64,000 nucleotides of DNA, from the NCBI RefSeq assembly GCF_041080815.1, contig NZ_CP160205.1:3038001-3102000 (forward strand), read 5' to 3'. The notes under the pieces were generated by a model, which was not told the origin of the DNA, did no database searches, and was given only the letters and a program-made list of their open reading frames with translations. A program made the translations under genes and the position numbers. Position 1 is the stretch's first letter. The number at the start of each line of letters is the position of its first letter. The DNA is from Mucilaginibacter yixingensis. Its GTDB lineage: Bacteria; Bacteroidota; Bacteroidia; Sphingobacteriales; Sphingobacteriaceae. This document shows positions 50,806 to 60,402 of this stretch, piece by piece.

Positions 50806-53800
50806 ATGCTTAAACGATTTATAGAAAGGCCCGTCCTTTCAACGGTGATATCGATACTGCTGGTGCTGCTGGGCATCGTATCGCTCACCACACTGCCTAT
50901 CACGCAGTTTCCGGATATTGCGCCGCCTACCGTGCAGGTAACCGCGTCTTATCCCGGTGCAAACGCCGAGGTGGTGGCCCGCTCTGTAGCCACCCCGATT
51001 GAAGAAGCCGTGAACGGTGTAGAGAACATGACCTACATGACCTCTAACTCCAGCAACGACGGTTCTATGACCCTGACTGTTTACTTTAAACAGGGTACCG
51101 ACCCGGATATTGCTGCCGTAAACGTGCAGAACCGTGTATCAAAAGCGCAAAGCCAAATTCCACAAGAGGTAATTCAGGCAGGTGTATCTACCCAAAAAGT
51201 GCAGAACAGTATCATCATGTTCGTGGCGCTAACTAGTAAAGACACCAGCTACAACGAAACTTTCCTGCAGAACTACATCAAAATTAACCTGATTCCGCAG
51301 TTACAGCGTATCCCCGGTGTGGGCCAGGCGCAACCTTTCGGTACGCACGATTACTCGATGCGTATCTGGTTGAAACCTGATCGTCTGACTGCCCTTGGTT
51401 TATCGCCAGACGATGTAACCGGTGCCATTAAAGATCAGAGTTTAGAAGCCGCTCCCGGTCGTTTAGGCGAGAGCAGCAAAGAGGCCTTTGAGTACGTATT
51501 GAAATACAAAGGCAAGCTGAACAAACCGAAAGATTACGAAAACATCATCATTAAAGCTAATAACGATGGCTCGATGGTACGCTTGAAGGATGTGGCCCGT
51601 GTAGAGTTTGGCTCTTACACCTACTCATCAAACAGCCAGCTGAACGGACAAGCAACATCTGGTGTGGCTATCTTCCAGACTGCAGGCTCTAACGCTAACG
51701 ATATCCTAACCGAGGCCGAGCACCAACTGGACGAGTTTAAGAAAACCTTGCCAAAAGGTATTGAGCCGGTGGTAATGTATAACTCAAAAGAGTTCCTGGA
51801 CGCGTCTATCGATCAGGTAAAACATACACTGATTGAGGCATTTATCCTGGTGTTTATCGTGGTGTTCATCTTCCTGCAAGATTTCCGCTCTACGTTGATC
51901 CCGGCTATTGCCGTGCCGGTGGCTATCATCGGTACGTTCTTCTTCATGAAGCTGTTTGGTTTCAGTATCAACCTCTTAACGCTGTTTGCGCTGGTACTGG
52001 CCATTGGTATTGTGGTGGATGACGCCATTGTGGTGGTTGAGGCCGTGCACGAGAAGATGGAGAGCACCAAGCTATCAGCCCGCAAGGCAACTATCCAGTC
52101 CATGAGCGAAATTTCTGGCGCTATCATCTCTATTACGCTGGTAATGGCTGCGGTATTCGTACCGGTGGGCTTTATGCAGGGCCCGGCGGGGGTATTTTAC
52201 CGTCAGTTTGCGTTTACGCTGGCCATCGCCATCTTGATCTCGGCGGTCAACGCCTTAACTTTGAGTCCGGCACTGAGTGCGTTGTTCCTGAAGAATACCC
52301 ATGCTGAAGGTCACGGTGATGAGCATGCTAAGCAAGGTTTTGGCAAACGCTTCTTTACCGCGTTCAATGCTGGCTTTACGGCGATGACCACTAAATACAT
52401 TAAATCTGTACAGTTCCTCATCAAACGTAAATGGGTAGCTGTTGGTGGTTTGACGCTGATTACGGCTATCACCTTCTTCATGCTGAAGAATACGCCGTCA
52501 GGCTTTATTCCTACTGAAGACCAGGGCTTCCTGTTGTATGCTGTGAACACCCCTCCGGGTAGCTCGCTGGACCGTACGCATAAAGCCATGCAGCAGATCA
52601 ATGATATTGTTAAGAATGACCCGATCACCAAAAATCACTATATAGTTGAAGGTCTGAACTTTATCTCAAATGCCAACGCATCGCCTTATGGCGCAGGTTT
52701 CATCCGTATGAAACCGCAGAAAGAGCGCGGCGCCGTGCAGGATCTGAACACCATTACCGCTATGATGACCCAAAAAGTGGCTCAGCAGGTAAAAGGTGCT
52801 AACGCCTTCTTCTTTACCTTCCCTACCGTACAGGGCTTTGGTAACGTGAGTGGTTTTGAGTTTATGCTGCAAGACCGTACTAACGGTACTATGGGCAAGC
52901 TGGATTCTACCACCAAGGCCTTCCTGGGTGCACTGATGCAGCGTAAGGAGATTGCCTACGCCTTTACCACTTTTGCGGCAGGTAATCCGCAGTATGAAAT
53001 TGATATTGACAACGAGAAAGCCCGTCAACTGGGTGTTCCGGTGGCCGACCTGCTGAAAACCATGCAGATCTACTACGGCTCAAGCTTTGTGAGCGATTTT
53101 AACCGCTTTGGTAAATACTACCGTGTTATGGCTCAGGCTGATGCACAGTATCGTACCAACCCTGAATCGTTGAACAGCATCTTTGTGAAGAACAACCAGG
53201 GACAAATGGTACCTGCCAGCGGCCTGGTTAAACTGCGCCGTGTGTACGGACCAGAAACCGTGACCCGCAACAACCTGTTTAACGCGGTAACTATTAACGG
53301 TGTGCCAAAACCTGGCTACAGTACCGGTGACGCTATCCGTGCGATTGAGGAGACCGCCAAAACAGCTCTGCCACGTGGTTATGCTACCGAATGGACCGGT
53401 ATGACCCGCGAGGAGATCAACTCAGGCTCACAGATCCTGATCATATTTGCCATGAGCTTGATCTTCGTTTACTTCCTGTTATCAGCACAATATGAAAGCT
53501 ATATCCTGCCGTTTGCGGTTATCCTGACCATCCCGCTGGGGATTTTCGGTGTGGTAAGTTTCATCAACCTGATGGGTATTGATAACAACATCTATGTGCA
53601 GGTATGTTTAATTATGCTGATGGGCTTGCTAGCCAAGAACGCCATCCTGATTATAGAATATGCCGTGCAGCGTCGCCGTGCAGGTATGCAACTGGTAGAA
53701 GCCGCATTGGAAGCATCACGTTTGCGTCTGCGCCCAATCCTGATGACCTCATTTGCGTTCATCGCCGGTTTGATTCCGCTGATGCGTGCTACCGGTGCAT

Positions 53801-53994
53801 CTGCAATGGGTAACCGTTCTATCGGTACCGGCGCGGTTGGCGGTATGTTGACCGGGGTTGTATTCGGTGTGTTTGTGATACCGGTACTATTTGTGATCTT
53901 CCAGTATCTGCATGAAAAAATCAGTCGCAAAAAAGAGCATGATGATGACGACCAAGTAAAAGAGGACGCTCAAGTAGAATTGTTAAACGCCTAA
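50806..53994 (+). CDS. RND efflux transporter, inner-membrane pump (AcrB/HAE1 type)
   Basis: At 1062 residues it fits the 12-span hydrophobe/amphiphile exporter family. It opens FIERPVLSTVISILLVLLG; the periplasmic porter domain is at about 35-330. The proton-relay aspartates Asp405 and Asp406 lie in IGIVVDDAIVVVEA. The central PSGFIPTEDQGF and the late GLLAKNAILIIEYA and ASAMGNRSIGTGAVGGM motifs are all present. The pump exchanges protons for drugs or other hydrophobic compounds. It sits between the adaptor and the outer-membrane gene. Confidence 0.97.
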   Translation: MLKRFIERPVLSTVISILLVLLGIVSLTTLPITQFPDIAPPTVQVTASYPGANAEVVARSVATPIEEAVNGVENMTYMTSNSSNDGSMTLTVYFKQGTDPDIAAVNVQNRVSKAQSQIPQEVIQAGVSTQKVQNSIIMFVALTSKDTSYNETFLQNYIKINLIPQLQRIPGVGQAQPFGTHDYSMRIWLKPDRLTALGLSPDDVTGAIKDQSLEAAPGRLGESSKEAFEYVLKYKGKLNKPKDYENIIIKANNDGSMVRLKDVARVEFGSYTYSSNSQLNGQATSGVAIFQTAGSNANDILTEAEHQLDEFKKTLPKGIEPVVMYNSKEFLDASIDQVKHTLIEAFILVFIVVFIFLQDFRSTLIPAIAVPVAIIGTFFFMKLFGFSINLLTLFALVLAIGIVVDDAIVVVEAVHEKMESTKLSARKATIQSMSEISGAIISITLVMAAVFVPVGFMQGPAGVFYRQFAFTLAIAILISAVNALTLSPALSALFLKNTHAEGHGDEHAKQGFGKRFFTAFNAGFTAMTTKYIKSVQFLIKRKWVAVGGLTLITAITFFMLKNTPSGFIPTEDQGFLLYAVNTPPGSSLDRTHKAMQQINDIVKNDPITKNHYIVEGLNFISNANASPYGAGFIRMKPQKERGAVQDLNTITAMMTQKVAQQVKGANAFFFTFPTVQGFGNVSGFEFMLQDRTNGTMGKLDSTTKAFLGALMQRKEIAYAFTTFAAGNPQYEIDIDNEKARQLGVPVADLLKTMQIYYGSSFVSDFNRFGKYYRVMAQADAQYRTNPESLNSIFVKNNQGQMVPASGLVKLRRVYGPETVTRNNLFNAVTINGVPKPGYSTGDAIRAIEETAKTALPRGYATEWTGMTREEINSGSQILIIFAMSLIFVYFLLSAQYESYILPFAVILTIPLGIFGVVSFINLMGIDNNIYVQVCLIMLMGLLAKNAILIIEYAVQRRRAGMQLVEAALEASRLRLRPILMTSFAFIAGLIPLMRATGASAMGNRSIGTGAVGGMLTGVVFGVFVIPVLFVIFQYLHEKISRKKEHDDDDQVKEDAQVELLNA

Positions 53995-53998
53995 AACC

Positions 53999-55411
53999 AT
54001 GAAAACTAACTCAATCTATATATATGCCGCTTTGTTGGCGCTGACCATCAGCGCCTGCAAGGTTGGCAAAAATTACCAGCGCCCTGCGGTAGATCTGCCG
54101 CAGCAATTCAACGCTGTTGCCACTGCCGATACCAGCAGCATTGCCACCCTGGAGTACAAACAGTTTTTTGCCGATACCACCCTGCAAAATCTGATAGACC
54201 GGGGCATTAAATACAACTACGATCTGCAGATTGCACTGAAACGCATTGACATTGCCGGCGAGCAGGTAAAACAGGCCAAACTGTTGTTGTTGCCTAACCT
54301 TAACTTACAGGTAAGCGGTCAGTATAACCGCCCGTCTGACAATAGTTTGAACGGAAAAAGTGCATCAGGCTTTCTGGGCAGTAATCATATTGAAGACTAC
54401 AACGCCAACCTGGCTTTAACCTGGGAGTTGGATACCTGGGGCAAGATCCGTCGCCAAAAAGAGGCCGTTTTAGCCCAGTATCTGCAAACTTATGAGGCTA
54501 CCAAAGCGGTGCAAACCCGACTGGTATCTGACATCGCACAAGGTTATTACAACCTGCTGATGCTGGATAAACAGCTCAACATTGCCAAGCAGAACCTGCG
54601 CCTGAGCGACACCACACTACAACTAACCCAACTGCTTAAAAATGCTGGCGAAGTAAACTTACTGGCCGTTCAACAGGCTGATGCACAGCGCCATACAACC
54701 GCGTTATTGATTCCGCAACTGGAGCAAAGCATTACCATTCAGGAGAATGCACTGCAGATTCTGACTGGTCAGCTACCGGCCAGCGTAACCCGCCATACCG
54801 GCATTGATAACTCGCAACTGCCAACCGCGCTGCCTACTGGTGTGCCTGCAGGCTTGTTGAGTCGTCGTCCGGATGTACGGTCGCAAGAAATGGCTTTGAA
54901 AGCGGCTAACGCGCAAGTGGGTGCTGCTCAGGGCCAGATGTATCCATCGCTGAGTATTACTGCACAGGGTGGTTTGGAAAGTTTGAAATCAAGCACCTGG
55001 TTTAATATCCCGGCATCGTTGTTCGGCATTGCAACAGGTTCTATACTGCAGCCGTTGCTGAATCACCGCTCGCTGAAAACACAGTTTGAGACTGCCAAAT
55101 TACAGCGTGATCAGGCTGGTTTACAGTTCCGTCAATCGGTACTGAACGCCGTGGGCGAAGTATCAAACGCACTGGTACAAAACGAAAAGCTGCAACAGCA
55201 ACGCGTAATTGCCAGCGCACAGGTTGATACCCTGCACAAAGCCGTAAAAAATGCTCAGCTGCTGTTTAAAAGCGATATGGCCAACTACCTGGAGGTTATT
55301 ACCGCCCAAACCAACGCTTTGCAAGCCGAGCTGAACCTGGCCTCTATCCAGCGCCAGCAAGCCGGTGCTGTGGTGGAGCTGTACCGCTCATTGGGTGGTG
55401 GCTGGAGATAA
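53999..55411 (+). CDS. RND efflux outer-membrane channel lipoprotein (OprM/NodT type)
   Basis: This 470-residue protein has lipobox ISACK (Cys20). It has two OEP repeats: LIDRGIKYNYDLQIALKR with NLALTWELDTWGKIRR, then LLSRRPDVRSQEMALKAANA and the following AQGQMYPSL segment. The long coiled-coil barrel matches TolC/OprM proteins. It completes the tripartite pump, starting 4 bp after the transporter gene. A family A repeat, not a simple terminator, follows at 55436. Confidence 0.95.
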   Translation: MKTNSIYIYAALLALTISACKVGKNYQRPAVDLPQQFNAVATADTSSIATLEYKQFFADTTLQNLIDRGIKYNYDLQIALKRIDIAGEQVKQAKLLLLPNLNLQVSGQYNRPSDNSLNGKSASGFLGSNHIEDYNANLALTWELDTWGKIRRQKEAVLAQYLQTYEATKAVQTRLVSDIAQGYYNLLMLDKQLNIAKQNLRLSDTTLQLTQLLKNAGEVNLLAVQQADAQRHTTALLIPQLEQSITIQENALQILTGQLPASVTRHTGIDNSQLPTALPTGVPAGLLSRRPDVRSQEMALKAANAQVGAAQGQMYPSLSITAQGGLESLKSSTWFNIPASLFGIATGSILQPLLNHRSLKTQFETAKLQRDQAGLQFRQSVLNAVGEVSNALVQNEKLQQQRVIASAQVDTLHKAVKNAQLLFKSDMANYLEVITAQTNALQAELNLASIQRQQAGAVVELYRSLGGGWR

Positions 55412-55435
55412 ATTAGTGAGTTGTGAAAAACACTT

Positions 55436-55541
55436 TGTCATTGCGAGGAGGAACGACGAAGCAATCTCGTCGCAGGACTATTACACGCGACGAGATTGCT
55501 TCGCGCGCAAGCCAGACTCACAGCCCTGCTCGCAATGACAA
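55436..55541. repeat. Intergenic inverted repeat, family A
   Basis: Outer ends TTGTCATTGCGAG/CTCGCAATGACAA; inner arms GCAATCTCGTCG/CGACGAGATTGC. A short insertion in each arm (GAACGACGAAGC) makes it a variant. The 382-bp space 55412-55793 holds this repeat and a terminator. Confidence 0.8.
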
Positions 55542-55616
55542 AATGGAATAAATGACCTGAAAATCCAGGTTACTTAAATAAGAACTTGTGTAGATGATTA
55601 AGTGTGATTTGATGTA

Positions 55617-55643
55617 AGAGGCGCAAAATTGCGCCTCTTTTTT
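55617..55643 (+). terminator. Stem-loop terminator between the efflux operon and the response-regulator gene
   Basis: AGAGGCGCAA, AA, TTGCGCCTCT followed by six T. It could end transcription of the efflux operon if readthrough continues past the repeat. Confidence 0.8.
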
Positions 55644-55793
55644 ATTTCTAAACATACGCATCAAGTCTTCCTGTGCTTGTTTCAGGATCTCACGAGTAAG
55701 GCTACCACGGCAATTTGTCATGTTTTAACTTTTAATTTTTCCTTTTTATTTCCCACCGCCTACAACTGGCCTTTAAATTGCATATACCAAAAC

Positions 55794-56165
55794 ATGCTAA
55801 AAAAGATCATGGTGATAGAAGATGAGCCGGTAATTGGCGAGATGATGTGCATTTTACTGGAAATGGAGGGCTACGAAGTGATCAGTCTGGGCGACACCGG
55901 GCTGGCGCGACTCAAGCTGCATGCGCAGGAAGTGGCGATGGTGATGCTGGATCTTGGCCTCAAGGGCGAAAACGGACAGTCTATGTGTGCTTACATTAAA
56001 GCACAGGATGATTTGAAGAATATCCCCGTGGTACTGGTGTCAGCCAATCAGGAGCTGGAGCAGATTACCGCCGAGATAGGTGCTGATGATTACATCAGGA
56101 AGCCATTTGAAATGGAACATTTTTTACAGAAGGTAAACAATTACGCCCGCCTCAAATCTGCGTGA
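55794..56165 (+). CDS. Single-domain response regulator (receiver only)
   Basis: I choose the ATG at 55794; the longer upstream frame crosses the terminator. The 123-residue protein is a complete receiver: acidic pair Asp10-Glu11 in VIEDEPVIGE, phosphoacceptor Asp53 in VMLDLGLKGENG, Ser/Thr site in VVLVSANQEL and Lys103 in DDYIRKPFEM. There is no output domain, so it works through a partner. No kinase gene is adjacent. Confidence 0.9.
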   Translation: MLKKIMVIEDEPVIGEMMCILLEMEGYEVISLGDTGLARLKLHAQEVAMVMLDLGLKGENGQSMCAYIKAQDDLKNIPVVLVSANQELEQITAEIGADDYIRKPFEMEHFLQKVNNYARLKSA

Positions 56166-56215
56166 TCATTTCATTCCGCGCTTTCACATCGTTGCCAATT
56201 GTTTAATTTGCGCCG

Positions 56216-56947
56216 ATGAACCATCAACCGGAGGTGCTGCAACGTGTACTCATCATTATACCTTGTTATAATGAAGAAGCCGCCCTGCCTTCCCTGCTGC
56301 AACAATTGAAGCAGCTAACACCGCCTACCGGTTATTCCTTTCAATTTGCGGTTATAAATGATGGATCTGTTGATGCTACGGCTCAAATTGCCACCGCGGC
56401 CGGCGTCATCATACTTAACCTTCCCATCAATCTCGGTATCGGCGCGGCGGTGCAAACCGGATTGCTCTATGCACAACAAAACCATTTTAGCCTGGCTATT
56501 CAATTAGATGGCGATGGGCAGCATCCGCCAACAGAGATTGAACAGTTATTAAGATATTATGAGCAAACCAACGCATCTTTAGTAATCGGCTCGCGCTTTA
56601 GCGGCATTGATAGTTTCCGCTCCACACCGGGCAGACGCGCTGGCATTGGTTATCTGAGTTGGCTGGCTAAACTGTTGACCAGTCAACGGATTTACGATAT
56701 CACTTCCGGGTTTCGTCTTTTTGATGAAAAGGCTATAGAACTTGGAGCAATCAGTTACCCTGATGAATATCCTGAACCTGAATCTATTATCCTTTTCTCC
56801 CGTTCGGGTTTAGAAATTGGGGAAGTAGCCGTTAACATGCAGGCGCGGCAAGGCGGTCGCTCATCTATCAGAAATTTCACATCTTTATACTATTGTGCAA
56901 AAGTTACGCTGGCAATGCTGTTTACAGCAATACGTAAATTAAACTAA
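56216..56947 (+). CDS. Glycosyltransferase family 2, dolichyl/polyprenyl-phosphate mannose synthase-like
   Basis: This 243-residue GT2 has the GT-A fold: IIIPCYNEEAALPSLLQQ, VINDGSVDAT (near 48), the metal site IQLDGDGQHPP (near 101) and GSRFSG after it. The ending RIYDITSGFRLFDEKAIELG and the later GRSSIRNFTSLYY are typical of polyprenyl-phosphate glycosyltransferases. No C-terminal membrane helices are present. It starts the three-gene set with DUF2304 and the TMTC-like protein. It could make a polyprenyl-linked sugar donor. Confidence 0.9.
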   Translation: MNHQPEVLQRVLIIIPCYNEEAALPSLLQQLKQLTPPTGYSFQFAVINDGSVDATAQIATAAGVIILNLPINLGIGAAVQTGLLYAQQNHFSLAIQLDGDGQHPPTEIEQLLRYYEQTNASLVIGSRFSGIDSFRSTPGRRAGIGYLSWLAKLLTSQRIYDITSGFRLFDEKAIELGAISYPDEYPEPESIILFSRSGLEIGEVAVNMQARQGGRSSIRNFTSLYYCAKVTLAMLFTAIRKLN

Positions 56948-56949
56948 AC

Positions 56950-57306
56950 ATGGCACGCATACAGATCATCACCCTTATTACCTCCCTCCTGTTTCTGGCT
57001 TATATAGCCTGGCTGATTGTAAAAGGCCGGCTACGCGAGGAATATGCCATTGTGTGGCTGATATGCACGGTGCTGCTGGTTGTCTTCTCGTTCTGGCAAG
57101 ATGGATTAAAAAAGGTAACGGCCCTTTTCGGCGTAGAAGTGCCCGCCAATTTGATATTTACCGGCTGCATTTTTGCCATTATGGTTTACCTGCTGCACCT
57201 CAGTGTGGTGGCATCCAAACTACAGCAACAGAACAAACAACTGGCGCAAGACATTGCCCTGCTGAAACAACAAATACCAAACCACGACAAGCATGGGGCT
57301 GAGTAA
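56950..57306 (+). CDS. DUF2304-family small membrane protein
   Basis: This 118-residue protein has three hydrophobic segments: ITLITSLLFLAYIAWLIV, AIVWLICTVLLVVFSFW and LIFTGCIFAIMVYLLHLSVV. The motif RLREEYAIVWL between the first two is characteristic of DUF2304. A C-terminal coiled coil (SKLQQQNKQLAQDIALLKQQ) follows. DUF2304 genes usually sit beside polyprenyl GT2 genes, as here. It is 2 bp after the GT2 gene and overlaps the next by 14 bp. Confidence 0.9.
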   Translation: MARIQIITLITSLLFLAYIAWLIVKGRLREEYAIVWLICTVLLVVFSFWQDGLKKVTALFGVEVPANLIFTGCIFAIMVYLLHLSVVASKLQQQNKQLAQDIALLKQQIPNHDKHGAE

Positions 57307-59320
57307 CTGTAACAAACTTTTACTAGCTACCCTGGGCATTTTAGCCTTGCTGATTGCCGCCTACAGCAATCATTTTAACAACGCATTTCACTTTGACGAT
57401 ATGCACACCGTGGTAAACAACGTGTACATCCGTCAGCTTAAAAATATCCCGCACTTTTTTACTGATGCCCGAATGTTCAGTGCCGATCCCGGTCACTGGG
57501 GAATGCGGCCTATGGTGACTACCACCCTGGCCATTGATTACTGGCTGGGTGGAGGGCTTAATCCGTTTTATTTTCAGCTCTCTACTTTTCTATGGCACAT
57601 CGCCCTGTGCGTCGTGTTATTTTTTATTTTCAGAAGATTGTTGCAGAAGGCCGGCATCACCAAAGCCGAATGGCCCGCCCTGATAGCCGCCGGATGGTAC
57701 GCCCTGCACACCGCCAATGCGGAGACGCTGAATTATGTGATCTCTCGCTCCGATGTACTATCAACGTTTTTTATCGTGCTGTCACTCGGCATATTTATCG
57801 CCCGGCCGCAGTGGCGCAGGTATGGTATTTTTGTTTTACCGGCAATAGCGGGCGTATTTAGTAAAGAGACGGTTTTGGTGTTGCTAATCTTGTTGTTCTT
57901 TTACTTACTGCTATTTGAAAAGGAACTATCCGTTGCAGATCTATTCAGACCAAAAAACTTTAAAACGATATTAAAAGTATTCATCAATCTGCTGCCAGCT
58001 GCTGTTGTTATTATTGCAGTGCAGATTTATACGCTCACCCGCGCACCCTCCATCAACGGGGTGACCAATCCGTTGTTACCGTATATGCTTACCCAAAGCT
58101 ATGTGTGGCTGCATTATTTTATCACGTTCTTCGTCCCTGCACATCTAAGTGCAGATACCGATTGGAGTGTGATTGCCAACCCGCTTGATGTCCGCATCCT
58201 TTGCGGACTGGCGTTTGTACTGCTGCTCATCATCACTATTATCAAAACATCTGCACAACAAAAAACACGGCCGATAGCCTTTGGTCTTAGCTGGTTTTGT
58301 GCGGCATTGCTCCCCACCTCGCTGGCGCCGTTTGCCGAGGTAATGAATGATCATAGGATGTATTTTCCGTTTATTGGCCTGGCTTTGGCTGTGGTTAGCG
58401 CAGCGCGATTGCTGATTATTCAATTTGAAAATCAGCCGGTTTGGCGTTTCATAATGCCTGCTCTGGTATTGATGGTCTTCAGTCTAAACGCTTTCGGTGT
58501 CTATCAACGCAACAAGGTTTGGCACACCGAAGAAAGCCTTTGGTATGACGTAACGTTGAAAAGCCCCCATAACGGTCGCGGGTTGATGAACTACGGACTA
58601 ACACAAATGAGTACAGGCAGATATGCCATTGCTGCACGATACTTTGAACAAGCACGTACCTATCTGCCCTATTACAGCACACTATATATCAACCTCGGCG
58701 TACTCAACGGTGCAACCGGCAATTACGTTGCAGCCGATGAAAACTTTAGAAAAGGCATTGCCTACGCGCCCGATAGCTACGAGTCTTATTGCTATTATGC
58801 GCGGTACCTTGCTCAAAATAATCGCGTTGGCGATGCCCGGGAAATGGCTATGAGCGCATTGCAACTTAATCCTTCATCTATCATGGCTTTAAGAGTTTTG
58901 ATGGATACCGATAATCACACTGCCCGCTGGGGCCATGCGCTGCAAATAGGCAGGCAGCTACTTCAACTATTGCCCGGCGACAAGGAGACGACTGGCGTTA
59001 TGGAGACCACGCGTAAGTATATTTATCTATCTCAATTACAAGATTATAACACCGTTAATACCGACAAAGTGATTGACCTGAGCCTGAGTTATTATAACGG
59101 TGGCCGATATGAAGATTGCATTGCAGTTTGCGAGCAGATGTTACTACGCTGGCCTGATTATGCACCTGCCTATAACAATATTGGCGCGGCTTATAACAGT
59201 TTGCAACGTTGGGATAAGGCTATTGAGGCGCTTAATCACTCGCTCAAAATCGATCCTAAAAATCAGCTGGCTATTAACAATCTGGCCTGGGCAAAGGAGC
59301 ATTTGAAAGTTGTGAAGTAG
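57293..59320 (+). CDS. TMTC-like membrane protein with C-terminal TPR domain (probable glycosyltransferase C)
   Basis: This 675-residue protein has about ten membrane spans in residues 8-405. The first loop carries FHFDDMHTVVNN (Asp35-Asp36), a pattern seen in GT-C fold mannosyltransferases, including TMTC proteins. The C-terminal part (about 430-675) is TPR: ARYFEQARTYLPYYSTLYIN, LGVLNGATGNYVAADENFRK and NIGAAYNSLQRWDKAIEAL. It may transfer a polyprenyl-linked sugar to proteins on the periplasmic side. The ATG lies inside the DUF2304 gene (14-bp overlap), showing translational coupling. Confidence 0.85.
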   Translation: MGLSNCNKLLLATLGILALLIAAYSNHFNNAFHFDDMHTVVNNVYIRQLKNIPHFFTDARMFSADPGHWGMRPMVTTTLAIDYWLGGGLNPFYFQLSTFLWHIALCVVLFFIFRRLLQKAGITKAEWPALIAAGWYALHTANAETLNYVISRSDVLSTFFIVLSLGIFIARPQWRRYGIFVLPAIAGVFSKETVLVLLILLFFYLLLFEKELSVADLFRPKNFKTILKVFINLLPAAVVIIAVQIYTLTRAPSINGVTNPLLPYMLTQSYVWLHYFITFFVPAHLSADTDWSVIANPLDVRILCGLAFVLLLIITIIKTSAQQKTRPIAFGLSWFCAALLPTSLAPFAEVMNDHRMYFPFIGLALAVVSAARLLIIQFENQPVWRFIMPALVLMVFSLNAFGVYQRNKVWHTEESLWYDVTLKSPHNGRGLMNYGLTQMSTGRYAIAARYFEQARTYLPYYSTLYINLGVLNGATGNYVAADENFRKGIAYAPDSYESYCYYARYLAQNNRVGDAREMAMSALQLNPSSIMALRVLMDTDNHTARWGHALQIGRQLLQLLPGDKETTGVMETTRKYIYLSQLQDYNTVNTDKVIDLSLSYYNGGRYEDCIAVCEQMLLRWPDYAPAYNNIGAAYNSLQRWDKAIEALNHSLKIDPKNQLAINNLAWAKEHLKVVK

Positions 59321-59335
59321 TCGATAATAATGATC

Positions 59336-59433
59336 ACGTCATTGCGAGGCACGAAGCAATCTCTGTACTTGCATGGCAACTATGCATATCGTACTATCCT
59401 TCGCAGAGATTGCTTCGTGCCTCGCAATGACGT
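59336..59433. repeat. Intergenic inverted repeat, family A
   Basis: Ends are ACGTCATTGCGAGGCACGAA and the mirror. The inner arms GCAATCTCTG and CAGAGATTGC are conserved, with a 40-nt centre. The copy is like 16902-16999 but with a compensating change (GGCACG/CGTGCC) in both arms. Confidence 0.85.
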
Positions 59434-59438
59434 TTCTT

Positions 59439-60239
59439 TTAGACATTTAGGTTCTCCCTATGCCCCATGGCGTAGACCTTTCCTATCATCCGCGCGAAAC
59501 GCTTGCCCCACATCAACTCAAAGATCTGCTGCTCTTCATGCCTCCGCACACCGCTCTTTATTTGGGCCGATGTTTCATTTTCAGGATGAATGCGATGGCT
59601 AACCAGCTTTTTATCAGCATACAAAAATACGCCCGGCTGTTGGGCTAGTTGATACCAAGCCAGCCAGTCTAACGCGCAACTGTAATCTGCTGAGAACTTG
59701 AAATTGCCCAACAGCTCTTTATTAAACGCAACCGATGGACAACAAATGGGGTTTCCCCAATGCAGTAAACGTTGCTTAGTCTTAGCGCTGCTGATACATT
59801 TTCCAAACCAAAAAGGATATAACAACAATCGTTTAACCACCGCATTGGCCGAAAAACGGCGAATGCCGCCATTTACTATATCATTGTAATTGGTAAAGAA
59901 AAGCAAGGGTTGTGATGGGCAAGCTTCTATCGCCGAGATCAATTGCTCTACATAATCTACCGCATAAACATCATCCTGATGCGCAATAGTAACCCAAGAT
60001 GTATTTGCCGAAGCAATGGCAAAATTCCAATCCGCCGCAATGCTCTGCTGACTACCGGGGTTAACAATCAGCTTTAATCCGTATTTCTGCGCAATGTTCT
60101 TGATATGCTCATTAGGAGTTGATGTGGCAATCAATACATCGCTCCTCACCCGCTGCGCCAGCAAACTCCGTACACACTCGTCCAGGAAAGCCGACTCGCC
60201 ATAAGCAGCAATAACGAAGGTGTGGATGGGTGACGACAT
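59439..60239 (-). CDS. Glycosyltransferase family 2
   Basis: This 266-residue GT-A protein has FVIAAYGESAFLDECVRSLL, NPGSQQSIAADWNFAIASAN and the metal motif TIAHQDDVYAVDY, with no membrane spans. It differs from the polyprenyl GT2 at 56216 and resembles surface-polysaccharide glycosyltransferases. It is convergent with the TMTC-like gene. The sugar and acceptor are unknown. The minus-strand transcript ends in the repeat at 59336. Confidence 0.9.
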   Translation of the reverse strand: MSSPIHTFVIAAYGESAFLDECVRSLLAQRVRSDVLIATSTPNEHIKNIAQKYGLKLIVNPGSQQSIAADWNFAIASANTSWVTIAHQDDVYAVDYVEQLISAIEACPSQPLLFFTNYNDIVNGGIRRFSANAVVKRLLLYPFWFGKCISSAKTKQRLLHWGNPICCPSVAFNKELLGNFKFSADYSCALDWLAWYQLAQQPGVFLYADKKLVSHRIHPENETSAQIKSGVRRHEEQQIFELMWGKRFARMIGKVYAMGHRENLNV

Positions 60240-60248
60240 GCGGCAAAA

Positions 60249-60348
60249 TTGAACCAGGATTAAACGAATTTATAAGATTCTCGGGATTAGAAGAGCATAT
60301 TAGGTTAAGAATCCTGTTAATCTTAAAAATCAGTAAATCCTGGTTCAA
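60249..60348. repeat. Intergenic inverted repeat, family C (AACCAGGAT)
   Basis: Ends are TTGAACCAGGATT and AATCCTGGTTCAA. Inner imperfect arms include AAGATTCTCGGGATTA and AGAATCCTGTTAATCTT. Part-copies are at 30208-30250 and 62858-62899. Confidence 0.75.
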
Positions 60349-60350
60349 AA

Positions 60351-60377
60351 AAAGGCCGGACAATTGCCCGGCCTTTC
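60351..60377 (-). terminator. Terminator of the gene at 60403
   Basis: Minus strand: AAAGGCCGG, loop GCAATTGT, CCGGCCTTT followed by TTTT. Confidence 0.85.
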
Positions 60378-60402
60378 TTCCTATATCTACCTGTCACCGT
60401 AT

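Noticed and set aside
55518..55721. Minus-strand open frame of 67 codons
   Set aside because: It runs through the stem-loop terminator at 55617-55643 and into the family A repeat, and its sequence resembles translated repeats rather than a protein family.
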